A stretch of 23,856 nucleotides of DNA from the NCBI GenBank assembly GCA_910578885.1, contig CAJTSH010000043.1, positions 1 to 23,856 of the forward strand, read 5' to 3'. Position 1 is the first letter of the stretch. Every line of letters begins with the position of its first letter. A program made the translations under genes and the position numbers. This stretch comes from an uncultured Lachnospiraceae bacterium (GTDB taxonomy: Bacteria; Bacillota; Clostridia; Lachnospirales; Lachnospiraceae). Under the pieces are notes generated by a model. The model saw nothing but the letters and a program-made list of their open reading frames with translations, did not search any database and was not told the origin of the DNA. Below are positions 6,933 through 15,470 of the stretch, one piece after another.

Positions 6933-7009
6933 GGGGCGCATGAGGAAAGTAGCGGCAGAAGCTGCAAGCGCCCCGCGCAGCGAGTAGAGGAATAAATCTT
7001 CCCTGCTCG
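6933..7009 (+). other. Structured intergenic element before the germination operon
   Basis: Two adjacent hairpins fill the gap. GGGGCGC (6933-6939) pairs perfectly with GCGCCCC (6968-6974) and encloses a small GCAG/CTGC hairpin (6955-6965). CGAGTAGAGGAA (6981-6992) then pairs with TTCCCTGCTCG (6999-7009) with one bulged A and one G-U pair. No T-run follows. It could be a structured mRNA leader of the gerA-type operon or a dispersed palindromic repeat. I could not place a forespore (sigma-G) promoter with confidence. Confidence 0.45.
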
Positions 7010-7039
7010 ATTGATTTGAGTGTGGAATGGAGGGATTCC

Positions 7040-8551
7040 GTGTCAGATAAAGAGGAGAAAAAACAGGAGAATACTCCTGTAGTAAAGGATTTACAAGAAA
7101 ATATAAGGGTTTATAAAGAGGTTTTTTCGGATTGTGCAGATATCAAGATGAGGGAGATGACGCTTGGAAAGGAACAGAATGTGGGATGCTTTGTCGCTTA
7201 TATTGAAGTGACGGGCGGTTCTGCGATTTTTGAAAAGTCCATGATCGGAAATCTCTTGAATTCTCTTGGAAACTGCTCCAAAGAAGAAATATGGAAGAGG
7301 TTAAATGAGAATGCGCTGGGTTTGTCCGATGTAAGTCCATTTGAAACAATGGAAGAAGCGGCAGACGGTATGCTTACGGGAGATACGATTCTGTTTGTGG
7401 ACGGATATGATAAAGCATTGAAGATACCGGATAAGGGATATCCCGGAATGGGCGTTTCGGAGGCGGATTCGGAAAAGGTTATACGCGGCTCTAATGAAGG
7501 ATTTACGGATTCCGTAAAGACAAATACGGCGCTCATCCGTAAGAGGGTGCGTTCACCCAAGGTAAAGGTGAGGGAAATTAAAGCGGGCGTCCGTTCCAAG
7601 ACAAATGTGGATTTGGTATATATAGACGACCTGATTTATCCTGATGTACTTGCAGAAATCGAGAGGAGACTTGACGGATATGAAATAGACGGAGTATTGG
7701 ACAGCGGAATTATCGAACAACTTGCGGAAGAAAAATGGTATTCTCCGTTTCCGCAGTTTCAAACGACTCAGAGACCGGATCGTGCAGCGATGGCGATTCT
7801 GGAGGGCAGAATTGTCCTGCTGTCGGATAATTCCCCTGTTGCGCTGATTTTGCCTACCGATTATAACTCATTTATCCAGACCAGCGATGATTATTACAGC
7901 CGTTGGGAAATTGCTTCTTTTGGACGTATGCTCCGATTCATCGCATCCTTTTTTGCAATGACGCTGCCGGGTCTGTATCTGGCGGTCTGTAATTTTCATA
8001 CACAGATATTGCCGACCACGTTATTGCTTTCGTTTGCAGCAGCCAGACAGGGAGTGCCTTTTCCTGGAGTGGTGGAAGTCCTGTTGATGGAATTGTCCTT
8101 TGAGCTCTTGCGAGAGGCAGGCGTTAGGCTGCCGGGAGCGATGGGCAATACCATCGGAATCGTTGGCGGGCTGATTATCGGACAGGCGGCGGTTGAGGCA
8201 AATCTTGTCAGTCCGATTGTCGTTATTGTAGTGGCATTTACGGCGCTCTGTTCCTTTGCAATCCCGAATGAGGAATTTGCGACTGCATTCCGTCTGTTGA
8301 AGTTCGCCTTTATCGGGATGAGTGCGTGGCTCGGATTCTTTGGATTCCTGCTTACACTGCTTGCGCTTTTGATTCATCTGTCTCACTTGCATAGCTTTGG
8401 AATACCTTATCTCATGCCATTTGTGGGAGCTGATGTGACGGGATATGAGGATGAGCGTGATTCATTTGTTCGGATTCCGATATTTCTGCTGAAAAGAAGG
8501 CCGATTTTTGCAAAGCGGAATAACCGGGTGAAACTCCGGCGAAAGGAGTAG
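7040..8551 (+). CDS. Spore germination protein, GerA family A subunit
   Basis: A 503-aa protein of the GerAA/GerBA/GerKA family, the large subunit of the germinant receptor in the spore inner membrane. A soluble N-terminal half (to about residue 280) contains family features such as the VDLVYIDDLI stretch. Several membrane segments follow, with the conserved LPGLYLAVCNFH and ARQGVPFPGVVEVLLMELSFELLREAGVRLP regions. The GTG at 7040 is chosen for TGGAGGG 5 nt upstream; an in-frame TTG at 7016 is a weaker option. It begins a three-gene operon with the B and C subunits, normally transcribed in the forespore. The germinant is unknown. Confidence 0.93.
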   Translation: MSDKEEKKQENTPVVKDLQENIRVYKEVFSDCADIKMREMTLGKEQNVGCFVAYIEVTGGSAIFEKSMIGNLLNSLGNCSKEEIWKRLNENALGLSDVSPFETMEEAADGMLTGDTILFVDGYDKALKIPDKGYPGMGVSEADSEKVIRGSNEGFTDSVKTNTALIRKRVRSPKVKVREIKAGVRSKTNVDLVYIDDLIYPDVLAEIERRLDGYEIDGVLDSGIIEQLAEEKWYSPFPQFQTTQRPDRAAMAILEGRIVLLSDNSPVALILPTDYNSFIQTSDDYYSRWEIASFGRMLRFIASFFAMTLPGLYLAVCNFHTQILPTTLLLSFAAARQGVPFPGVVEVLLMELSFELLREAGVRLPGAMGNTIGIVGGLIIGQAAVEANLVSPIVVIVVAFTALCSFAIPNEEFATAFRLLKFAFIGMSAWLGFFGFLLTLLALLIHLSHLHSFGIPYLMPFVGADVTGYEDERDSFVRIPIFLLKRRPIFAKRNNRVKLRRKE

Positions 8552-8617
8552 AGGGTGAAAGAAGATATTTCACCAATACCTATATGTGCAAAAAATATGC
8601 ACAGAGAGGAGAAAAGT

Positions 8618-9712
8618 ATGTTTTCAAATAACCAGAAAATATCAAAACGGCAGATAACGAGGCTGCTTATCTATGATATTACAGGAATCAGCACGCTTCT
8701 GCTGCCTGCAATGCTGGCGCGGATAGTAGGGAAGGACGGGATTTTCTGTATTTTTTTCGCATTGATTCCGGCATATCTCTTCACGGCATTGATGGGAGCG
8801 CTGCAAAAGAAAATGGATGCGCCGTATCCGGTCTATATCAGGAAAAAGAGCGGGCGTGCTGTTTCGAGCGTTATTTTTGCAGTTTACTATCTTTACAGCA
8901 TTTTGCTGGCGGGCTATGTGCTGTATGTCTTAAGCTGCCTGATTCAGACATCGTTGTTAAAGGGGGAATCGTATTGGCTGATCTGCATCTGTATCCTCGC
9001 TTTGGGCGGTTACGGAATTATGGGAGGAATGGAAGGCAGGGCAAGAATTTATGAAATATTATTCTGGTTTTTGATGATACCGCTGCTTTTGATGCTCCTT
9101 CTGGCGGCAAGGGATGTAAACCCTGACTATTGGACGCCAGTGTTTTCCAGCAATTTATCTGATTTTGCAAAGGGAACGGTTCTGGTTTTTTTGTTTTATC
9201 TGCTGATCTGTTTTGTCCTGTTTTTAGGGGCGTTTGAAACAAAGCGGGGAGATGGGATTAAAGCGGCTAAGACTTCGCTTAAGGTGGCGGCGCTCTTAAA
9301 TGGGGCGGTGTTCCTCATTACACTTGGAATGTTCGGAGAAAAAGCGCTTCAGGGAATGCAGTATCCTGTGATTACGCTTATGAGCATGGTGAAACTTCCG
9401 GGAGGATTTTTCGAGCGGCAGGATGCGTTCATGGTTGCAATCTGGTTTTTTACAATTTATGCCTTGGTAAACAGCAGCATGTTTTATGGAACTGAGGTGC
9501 TGAAGCACATGATTGGGAAAAAAGGTAAGAAGCGTTATGTTTTGGTGACCTTGGTTCTAACATTTCTTGCTGCGGCAATGTTTTATCGCTCTGCATTTGT
9601 ATTGCGGATGGGGGAAAAATATTTCCTGTATATCGGAATCGGATTTGTGGTATTGATTCCGCTATTATTTGCAATTTTTAGCAGAAAAAAATCCGGGGAG
9701 GTATCGGAATGA
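8618..9712 (+). CDS. Spore germination protein, GerA family B subunit
   Basis: A 364-aa polytopic protein with about ten hydrophobic segments, of the GerAB class related to APC-type amino acid transporters. In germinant receptors this subunit forms the ligand-binding membrane core. The N-terminal KISKRQITRLLIYDITGISTLLLP is typical of the family. The ATG at 8618 is preferred over a GTG at 8555 because AGAGGAGA lies just upstream and the protein then has the family length. A small GTGCA/TGCAC hairpin (8586-8602) lies just before this ribosome-binding site. Its stop overlaps the start of the next gene (ATGA-type). Confidence 0.93.
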   Translation: MFSNNQKISKRQITRLLIYDITGISTLLLPAMLARIVGKDGIFCIFFALIPAYLFTALMGALQKKMDAPYPVYIRKKSGRAVSSVIFAVYYLYSILLAGYVLYVLSCLIQTSLLKGESYWLICICILALGGYGIMGGMEGRARIYEILFWFLMIPLLLMLLLAARDVNPDYWTPVFSSNLSDFAKGTVLVFLFYLLICFVLFLGAFETKRGDGIKAAKTSLKVAALLNGAVFLITLGMFGEKALQGMQYPVITLMSMVKLPGGFFERQDAFMVAIWFFTIYALVNSSMFYGTEVLKHMIGKKGKKRYVLVTLVLTFLAAAMFYRSAFVLRMGEKYFLYIGIGFVVLIPLLFAIFSRKKSGEVSE

Positions 9713-10842
9713 TGAAAAAGATAGGAAAGGTTCGCACTGGAATATTGGTGAGTACATGCCTGCTTTTGTCAGGAATGTGTCTGACGTTTTCGGGCTGTGA
9801 AAGTACTGAGCTGGAGGAAAGAAAGTTCCCTTTGGTGATTGCTGTGGACAAAAAATCGCTTGGAGCAGAGGAAGAAGGAGGAAACTTAAGCAGCTTTCAA
9901 ATCAGTATGGGGTTTCAGAATCTTGCGGAGGTGGCAGACGAGAAGGCAAAGGACGCGGGAAGCGCACCAACGAAGACGGAGGAAATGAGCTGGTATGAGG
10001 CGTTTGAGGAAAGCGATGCCAGTAGTCCGAAAATGATGGACTACAATCATCTGAAGGCGATTATTTTGAGCCGGGAGCTTTTAGAGGATAAGGAGATGCT
10101 GGAGGAACTTTTGGATTTTGTAATGGAGCAGGAGGTATTTGCAAGGAATACACTTTTATTTATCAGTGAAAGTGAGGCGGCAAATATCTTAGAGCTTGAG
10201 GGAGAACTGGACTTGCCGGTGGGGACATGGCTGGAGGAAATGGCAGCCGGCAATACAGAGTTAAAGGATCCGGCAATTGTGACACTGGGCAGTCTTTTGA
10301 ATGAGTACGAAAACCGGATGGAAAACCTATATATTCCTGTGCTGGAAGCGGCAGAGGATACAATCCGGATAGATCAGTATTATGTGATTTCCGCATACGA
10401 AAACTGCGGGATAGTCAGTAAAGACGCCTACCGCCATGCGATGCTGGCAGAGGGGAAAATGGAGCAATACGATACTGACTTAGACGGTGGAGAGGCCATC
10501 CGGTTAAAGGAAATCCGAACGCAAAAATCCTATCAGCTTTTGGATGACGAGATACAATTACAGATTGATTTGCGGGCAGAAGCGAAGCTCTTAAACGGAA
10601 CGATTGCAAACGCCAAAGAACAAGAGGAATTAAAGAAAAAGATAGAAGAGCAGCTTACGAGGGAACTGCAAAATGAAGCAGACCTTCTGCTGTTTGAAAT
10701 GCAGGTGGATATGGCGAACAGCTTCTATTCCCTCGGCGGATACGAAAGAGAGCTTTATCAGAAGTATAAAGAGGATATCGGAAACTACCGAAATCATCTA
10801 CGGCTGAAAATTTTAACGGAAATTACTCCGGTTACTGAATAA
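9709..10842 (+). CDS. Spore germination lipoprotein, Ger(x)C family C subunit
   Basis: A 377-aa lipoprotein: signal peptide then lipobox FSGC (Cys30), followed by ESTELEERKFPLVIAVD, the usual opening of the GerAC/GerBC/GerKC subunit. The C-terminal region is a helix-rich, charged domain, as in the family (KEQEELKKKIEEQLTRELQ). It should be attached to the outer face of the spore inner membrane and complete the receptor with the A and B subunits. GGGGAGG (9695-9701) lies 7 nt upstream of the ATG, and the start overlaps the stop of the B subunit by 4 bp. Confidence 0.93.
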   Translation: MMKKIGKVRTGILVSTCLLLSGMCLTFSGCESTELEERKFPLVIAVDKKSLGAEEEGGNLSSFQISMGFQNLAEVADEKAKDAGSAPTKTEEMSWYEAFEESDASSPKMMDYNHLKAIILSRELLEDKEMLEELLDFVMEQEVFARNTLLFISESEAANILELEGELDLPVGTWLEEMAAGNTELKDPAIVTLGSLLNEYENRMENLYIPVLEAAEDTIRIDQYYVISAYENCGIVSKDAYRHAMLAEGKMEQYDTDLDGGEAIRLKEIRTQKSYQLLDDEIQLQIDLRAEAKLLNGTIANAKEQEELKKKIEEQLTRELQNEADLLLFEMQVDMANSFYSLGGYERELYQKYKEDIGNYRNHLRLKILTEITPVTE

Positions 10843-10874
10843 AAAAGAAAAATCCTGTCCATAATCCTATCAGA

Positions 10875-10939
10875 GGCTTCGGTCAAGGTTACTGTTCACT
10901 TCCTTCGGTCGTTCCGGTAACGGCCCAAGCACCGAAGCC
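10875..10939. other. Nested inverted repeat between gerC-type gene and spoIIR
   Basis: GGCTTCGGT (10875-10883) and ACCGAAGCC (10931-10939) are perfect 9-bp complements enclosing a second pair, GTTAC (10888-10892) and GTAAC (10917-10921). No T-tract follows either arm. It may be a dispersed palindromic element, a structured leader of spoIIR, or a weak terminator of the germination operon. Confidence 0.5.
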
Positions 10940-10967
10940 CCGGATAGAAAGAAAGGATGGATATGAA

Positions 10968-11618
10968 ATGAGGACAGGAAAAATGGCGGGAAGAGTATTT
11001 GGATTGCTTCTGCTTGCACTTCTTATGGCGGGGATGAGCCAATACATAGAGAGACGGGAAAATCAAAAGGAAATTGCGGAAAAAATACTCCGGTTCCATG
11101 TACGGGCAAACAGTGACGATTCAGCGGATCAGGATTTGAAATTGCAGGTAAGGGATGCAGTCGGAACCTTGATGTCATCGAAGCTGAAAAATGTGTCGGA
11201 TATTTCCGAGTGCAGGGAAATTGTGGACAGGAATCTTGGAGAAATTGTGGAAACAGCCACAGAAGTGATCGAAGCGGGTGGATACGACTATCCGGTGGAG
11301 GCATATGTAGCGCAGGTGGATTTCCCGGATAAGACTTACGGGGAATATACTTTTCCGGCGGGAACCTATGAGGCGTTGGAGCTGGTGATTGGTGCAGGAG
11401 CGGGGCATAACTGGTGGTGCGTCATGTATCCGAATATGTGCTTTGCGGGAAGCGGATATGAGGTTGTAGAAAAGGATGCCAAAGATTCGTTAGAGCATAC
11501 GTTGACGCAGGAAGAGTATGAATCTTTGATGGAGAATAAGAATTATACGGTAAAATGCCGTTATTTGAAGTTTCTGAATCCTTATCTGGAAAAGTTGCAG
11601 GAGGTGTTTTCAAAGTAA
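10968..11618 (+). CDS. spoIIR: Stage II sporulation protein R
   Basis: A 216-aa secreted signalling protein. In sporulating cells it is made in the forespore under sigma-F, exported to the intermembrane space, and activates SpoIIGA to process pro-sigma-E in the mother cell. An N-terminal signal or anchor segment (about residues 9-25) is followed by the family hallmarks RFHVRANSDDSADQDLKLQVRDAV (38-61), FPAGTYEALELVIG and the signature GHNWWCVMYPNMCF. GAAAGGATGG precedes the ATG. It stands as a single gene after a nested inverted repeat; a sigma-F promoter could not be assigned with confidence. Confidence 0.95.
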   Translation: MRTGKMAGRVFGLLLLALLMAGMSQYIERRENQKEIAEKILRFHVRANSDDSADQDLKLQVRDAVGTLMSSKLKNVSDISECREIVDRNLGEIVETATEVIEAGGYDYPVEAYVAQVDFPDKTYGEYTFPAGTYEALELVIGAGAGHNWWCVMYPNMCFAGSGYEVVEKDAKDSLEHTLTQEEYESLMENKNYTVKCRYLKFLNPYLEKLQEVFSK

Positions 11619-11651
11619 GGAGTTTTGTAAGCGGGAGAGGGAAGCAAATGC

Positions 11652-11720
11652 CACTATCTGGGAAATATCTATGAGTATTATTGAACTCTGATAAACTTTG
11701 TGATAAGTTTAATGATAGTG
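11652..11720. other. Nested inverted repeats upstream of the DUF1934 gene
   Basis: TAAACTT (11692-11698) and AAGTTTA (11705-11711) are perfect complements with a 6-nt loop. They lie inside a second pair, CACTATC (11652-11658) and GATAGTG (11714-11720). No T-run follows. They may be operator sites or a structured leader about 70 nt before the ATG at 11789. Confidence 0.4.
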
Positions 11721-11788
11721 CAAAGAGAAATTTGTAAAAGGCAAAAGAAATGAAATTATTTCATAATTAAAAGAAAGCAGGAGATAGA

Positions 11789-12238
11789 ATGACAAAAGAA
11801 GTAATTGTAAGCATCAGCGGACTGCAGTTTGCTGAGGACGGAACAAACGAGCCGGTGGAAGTAATTACGGCGGGAGATTATTATAATAAGAACGGCAAAC
11901 ATTATATTGTGTATGATGAGGTCATGGAGGGATTTGAGGGAACGACAAAGAACCGGATTAAACTGGATAAGAATCTGTTGGATATCACAAAGAAGGGGAT
12001 AGCCAATGTCCACATGCTGTTTGAAAAGGATAAGAAGAATCTGACTTATTACAGTACGCCTTTTGGAAATCTTCTGATTGGGATTGATGCGAAGCAGATT
12101 GAAATCAAAGAGGAGGAGCATGATATTGACGTATTGGTGGATTATGCTCTGGAAGTGAACTATGAGCATTTGGCGGACTGCAAAATACATATGAATATTA
12201 AGTCAAAGGAAGTGGGGGATTTTCGGATTTCGGGGTAA
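11789..12238 (+). CDS. DUF1934 (YwiB-like, calycin-type beta-barrel) protein
   Basis: A 149-aa soluble protein with the pattern of the DUF1934 family: alternating beta strands, a central YDEVMEGFEGTTKNRIKLD and a Y-Y-S-T-P-F-G stretch near residue 90, then acidic EIKEEEHDIDVLVDYALEVN. The fold is a lipocalin-like barrel; the cellular role is not established. CAGGAGA lies upstream of the ATG. In many Firmicutes this gene sits beside argS; here the next gene downstream begins the bacteriocin locus, so its 3' side may be an insertion boundary. Confidence 0.8.
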   Translation: MTKEVIVSISGLQFAEDGTNEPVEVITAGDYYNKNGKHYIVYDEVMEGFEGTTKNRIKLDKNLLDITKKGIANVHMLFEKDKKNLTYYSTPFGNLLIGIDAKQIEIKEEEHDIDVLVDYALEVNYEHLADCKIHMNIKSKEVGDFRISG

Positions 12239-12291
12239 AATGAAACCCGGAAATAATAAAATTTAGTGGAGCTTATAGCCTTTGCAATTAC

Positions 12292-12333
12292 CAAATAGCA
12301 CCGTTTGGCTACCAAATAGCACAGGTCTATTGT
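12292..12333 (+). promoter_or_regulatory. Bacteriocin-regulon box P1 (LytTR-type direct repeat)
   Basis: CAAATAGCAC occurs at 12292-12301 and 12313-12322, a 21-bp (two-turn) period typical of dimeric LytTR regulators. A conserved AGGTCTATTG follows. TTGGCT (12305-12310) and TATTGT (12328-12333), 17 bp apart, could be the -35 and -10. It lies about 60 bp before the CPBP-protease and response-regulator operon, so the regulator would control itself. Confidence 0.8.
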
Positions 12334-12389
12334 AGAAATGGAGGCAAAATGATAGGATAGAGCCAACAAAGCAAAGGAGAAGCAAATAT

Positions 12390-13253
12390 ATGAAACAAGT
12401 AATGAAACAGCTTGGAAAAGTAATTTGTTATGTTCTGCTGTTTTTGGGAATGCAGCAGATAATTGGAACTATCGTAGGATTTGTGTATGGATTTCAGGAA
12501 GGGCTGCGGGCTGTTGCCGCAGGCGTTGCAGTGGATGCAGAGGGGCTCACGTTGGGCTTGGCAGAGTATATGGTGGAAAATGCAACATGGATTGTCAGCA
12601 TATCGGGATTGCTTACGCTGCTGTTTTTGTGGATTTTCTTTAAAATCCGAAAGAAGAAACTGTCGCAGGAAAGCGGGATTAAGAGCTTTGAATTAAGAAA
12701 AGCAGTACCGATTGCGTTACTGGGCATGTCTTTTTCCATTATGGTTTCTATGCTGCTGCAGATTCTTCCGATTCCCGAAGCAGTGATGGAATCTTATGCG
12801 CAGTCATCCGATGCTCTGGTGGGAGGGCATATAGTGATGATACTGCTCGCAGATATCGTGATCGCACCGGTGACAGAGGAAATTGTATTTCGGGGGCTTG
12901 TGCTTTCCAGACTGCATAAGGCGATGCCGGCTTGGGCAGCAGTAGGAATCAGTTCTTTTCTGTTTGGGCTGATGCATGGAAATCCGCTCTGGATAGCGTA
13001 TGCGTTTGTAGTCGGATGCCTGCTGGCATTGACTGCGCTCCAGTTTGAAAGCATTGTCGCATCCCTTATCCTGCATATGGCGTTTAATTTTGCCGGCGTA
13101 TTCTTAGGAATGCTTCCGATAACGGAAGATATGTGTCTCCCGATCGGGATTTCCGCAACGGCAGTGAGCGCTGTATTGGTTTGCCTCGTTTTTCGGAAAG
13201 GAAAAGAGGAAGCGGATGTGATTACAAATAAGATACAGGAGGGGACGATATGA
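12390..13253 (+). CDS. CPBP (Abi/CAAX) family intramembrane protease
   Basis: A 287-aa membrane protein with about seven to eight segments and the full CPBP signature: EEIVFRGL (residues 163-170; Glu163, Glu164, Arg168), FLFGLMHGN (His196) and ILHMAFN (His229, Asn233). Family members are glutamate-type intramembrane proteases. In class II bacteriocin loci they often give self-immunity (PlnI-like) or act in peptide maturation. AAAGGAGAAG lies upstream of the ATG. It is the first gene behind box P1 and overlaps the response-regulator start by 4 bp (ATGA), so the two are coupled. The role in this locus, immunity versus processing, is inferred from context. Confidence 0.88.
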   Translation: MKQVMKQLGKVICYVLLFLGMQQIIGTIVGFVYGFQEGLRAVAAGVAVDAEGLTLGLAEYMVENATWIVSISGLLTLLFLWIFFKIRKKKLSQESGIKSFELRKAVPIALLGMSFSIMVSMLLQILPIPEAVMESYAQSSDALVGGHIVMILLADIVIAPVTEEIVFRGLVLSRLHKAMPAWAAVGISSFLFGLMHGNPLWIAYAFVVGCLLALTALQFESIVASLILHMAFNFAGVFLGMLPITEDMCLPIGISATAVSAVLVCLVFRKGKEEADVITNKIQEGTI

Positions 13254-14038
13254 GATCGATTCAGATAGCGGTTTGTGACGATGAAGAATTTTACCGTGAT
13301 GAATTGGCGAAGATGGTCAGCGTCTACGGAAACGAGTCAGAGACAGAGCTTGAGATAGATGTTTATGAGAATGCCGCACAGATTTTAGAAGTAATCAAGC
13401 AACGGGGAAAAATCTACGATTTAATTTTCTTTGATGTGGAGATGCCGGAGATAACAGGGATTGACGCCGCCAGAGAGATTTACAAAATGGACACAAAGGC
13501 GTTGTTCTGTTTTGTTACAAGCCATGAGGGGTATGCGCTGCGGGCATTCGAGGTGGAGGCGATTGACTATATTGTAAAACCGATGCAGTACCTTGATGTA
13601 AAGCGGATTATGAAAAAGGCTAAGATTCAGATTTATTACCGGCTCGATTCGGAAGAGGCGAGGAACCGGTATCTGGATATCGTTTCGGCACGGGACACGG
13701 TCACGATTGATTTGACAAAGGTGGTCTACATTGAGAAACGCCGGAATCAGTGCGTTTTCCATCTTACGGATGGAGAACAGGTCTGTTACGATTCGCTGGG
13801 AAGTGTTTACAAACGGCTGGATCCGGGGGATTTTTTGTATACGCATCAAGGATATATTGCTCATTTCCCTTATATCAAGGAAGTCAGAAACAATGCGGTC
13901 TGTTTCGGGTCGGGGATGGAAATCCCGGTCAGCAGAAAGTATTTGCAAAAGCTCAAGGAACGGCATATGGATAAAATCCTTCGAATTCGCGATGAGAGGA
14001 AAAAGACGTTGGGGCAGAGCTGTGGGTTAAATGTTTAA
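13250..14038 (+). CDS. LytTR-family (AgrA/PlnC-like) response regulator
   Basis: A 262-aa two-domain regulator. The receiver domain (about 1-125) shows the acidic pocket CDDEE (Asp10, Asp11), the phospho-acceptor Asp62 in FFDVEMP, Thr90 in FVTSHE and Lys110 in YIVKP. The C-terminal part (about 145-245) matches LytTR DNA-binding domains, with YIEKRRNQCVFHL and HQGYIAHFPYIKEV. LytTR regulators bind two direct repeats about 21 bp apart, which fits the four CAAATAGCAC boxes in this locus. It is translationally coupled to the CPBP gene and converges with the kinase gene, overlapping it by 4 bp at the stops. It probably activates the peptide, bacteriocin and self-control promoters when phosphorylated. 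Confidence 0.93.
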   Translation: MRSIQIAVCDDEEFYRDELAKMVSVYGNESETELEIDVYENAAQILEVIKQRGKIYDLIFFDVEMPEITGIDAAREIYKMDTKALFCFVTSHEGYALRAFEVEAIDYIVKPMQYLDVKRIMKKAKIQIYYRLDSEEARNRYLDIVSARDTVTIDLTKVVYIEKRRNQCVFHLTDGEQVCYDSLGSVYKRLDPGDFLYTHQGYIAHFPYIKEVRNNAVCFGSGMEIPVSRKYLQKLKERHMDKILRIRDERKKTLGQSCGLNV

Positions 14039-15300
14039 TAATTTGGAACAAGAATATTTACATGAAATGTTTCCGCTGTATGGGAAATTGAAATTTGTCC
14101 GTTTAAGGTGTCGATAGCCTGACGGACATTTTTTAGTCCGATTCCGTGGAGCAGGTTCTTGTCTCCTTTTGTGGAAATGAAGTCGCCGTTTTTTTCCAGA
14201 ATTTTTTCAGTATGGTTATTTTCCATTGCAATTTCCAGATAAGAATCGGATTGACTGATATCCACATGAATCCAGCCGCTTTCACATTTGGCGGCGGCGG
14301 TGATGGCATTGTCAAATAGGTTGCCGAGAATCGTGATGATTGAGAAATCATCAATGTGTATATACGGAAAATCTGTCTGAATACGGCAGTCCAATACTTT
14401 ATTTTTTGCAATGTGGTATTTCTCGTTCAGTAAAGCGGAAACGGTGGAGGAAGGGGTATCAAATAAAGGGCTGCTCTGGAAACTTCCATTGATTTTTTGA
14501 ATATAAGCGCGGATTTTTTCGTAGTTATGCTGCGTGGCGTATCCGTCTATGATAATAAGGTGGTTTTTTATGTCGTGACGGATAGCGTGCAGCTCGGTTA
14601 AGTTGGATTCAATCTGGTTGGAGTATTCTTTCTCCATGCGGTCAAGCTCGGATTGAATCTTGTGCCGGGTATTTTCTGCAACGAGGGCAAGAAATTTATC
14701 GTAGAGTGAAATGCACACGATGATGAGGAGAGCAATGGTTGAAAAGATGGCGGGCAAGGTGTATGTAGTACTGTTTTCGCGGCAAATGTATAACGTAACA
14801 TAGCTAAGCATCAGGCTGATGCTTAGGATAACCAGATTGAAAGAGAGCTGGTAATGAGAGTGAAAATCCTTCATCTTTTTGGTATTTGTGTAGAGGACGT
14901 AAATGACATAAAGAAGAAAACATACAATTAGGCTTTTGTATGTCCGGTATATGAGAGAGGAAGAGAGTGTGTCAGCATCTCCCATAATAAAGGTATGGAT
15001 AAACAATGTCATGGCTAAAAACGTATACGAAAAAAGATTACATTTGACAAACGTGATAAATATTTTTTTTACATGAGGATACATGCATTTAAATAAAAAC
15101 AAGATTTCAAGTAAGTAACTAATTAGGACGGAAAATGGGATGTGTGCAGGTATGGAGTAAATAAAGTAAGCAATAATTAAAATTAGCTTATCTTTTAAAG
15201 ATATTCTTCGAGGCATATAGCTTTCAGTAAATCGAAACAAAAAAAGACAGGAACAAAAGTTTGAAAAAAACTCTAAATATATACGAAGCAACTCATTCAT
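14035..15300 (-). CDS. AgrC-like (HPK10/GHKL) sensor histidine kinase
   Basis: A 421-aa kinase with six to seven membrane segments in residues 1-205, as in peptide-pheromone receptors of the AgrC/PlnB/ComD type. A coiled linker and a cytoplasmic kinase core follow: phospho-acceptor His242 in AIRHDIKNHL, N-box LGNLFDNAI (about 325-333), G-box HGIGLKNVRQ (about 385-394). It should sense an exported peptide and phosphorylate the LytTR regulator. The ATG at 15300 has GGGGGA 7 nt upstream and is preferred over a TTG at 15306. It faces the regulator gene tail to tail (4-bp overlap of stops) and is divergent from the peptide genes, with box P2 in the shared gap. Confidence 0.93.
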   Translation of the reverse strand: MNELLRIYLEFFSNFCSCLFLFRFTESYMPRRISLKDKLILIIAYFIYSIPAHIPFSVLISYLLEILFLFKCMYPHVKKIFITFVKCNLFSYTFLAMTLFIHTFIMGDADTLSSSLIYRTYKSLIVCFLLYVIYVLYTNTKKMKDFHSHYQLSFNLVILSISLMLSYVTLYICRENSTTYTLPAIFSTIALLIIVCISLYDKFLALVAENTRHKIQSELDRMEKEYSNQIESNLTELHAIRHDIKNHLIIIDGYATQHNYEKIRAYIQKINGSFQSSPLFDTPSSTVSALLNEKYHIAKNKVLDCRIQTDFPYIHIDDFSIITILGNLFDNAITAAAKCESGWIHVDISQSDSYLEIAMENNHTEKILEKNGDFISTKGDKNLLHGIGLKNVRQAIDTLNGQISISHTAETFHVNILVPNY

Positions 15301-15381
15301 AAACAATTCCCCCAGATAAATATGTTGGGATAATTATAACTTATATAATAAAAAAAGAAAAGAAAAAATGTAAAAATATGT

Positions 15382-15423
15382 CAAATAGCACCGTTTAGCT
15401 ACCAAATAGCACAGGTCTATTGA
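15382..15423 (+). promoter_or_regulatory. Bacteriocin-regulon box P2
   Basis: CAAATAGCAC occurs at 15382-15391 and 15403-15412 (21-bp period), followed by AGGTCTATTG. TTAGCT (15395-15400) and TATTGA (15418-15423), 17 bp apart, are the candidate -35 and -10. It lies in the gap between the kinase gene (-) and the candidate pheromone genes (+), 48 bp before the first peptide ATG. Confidence 0.8.
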
Positions 15424-15470
15424 AATTGGAGAGTGGAACTGTTAAGGTAAATGTGCGAGGAGGTGATAAG

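Noticed and set aside
6933..6974. tRNA or known riboswitch before the germination operon
   Set aside because: There is no cloverleaf, no CCA-ready acceptor stem, and no conserved aptamer core that I recognise.
13421..13966. 181-aa open frame on the minus strand within the response regulator
   Set aside because: It is antisense to a regulator with all receiver and LytTR motifs; no start signals or family match.
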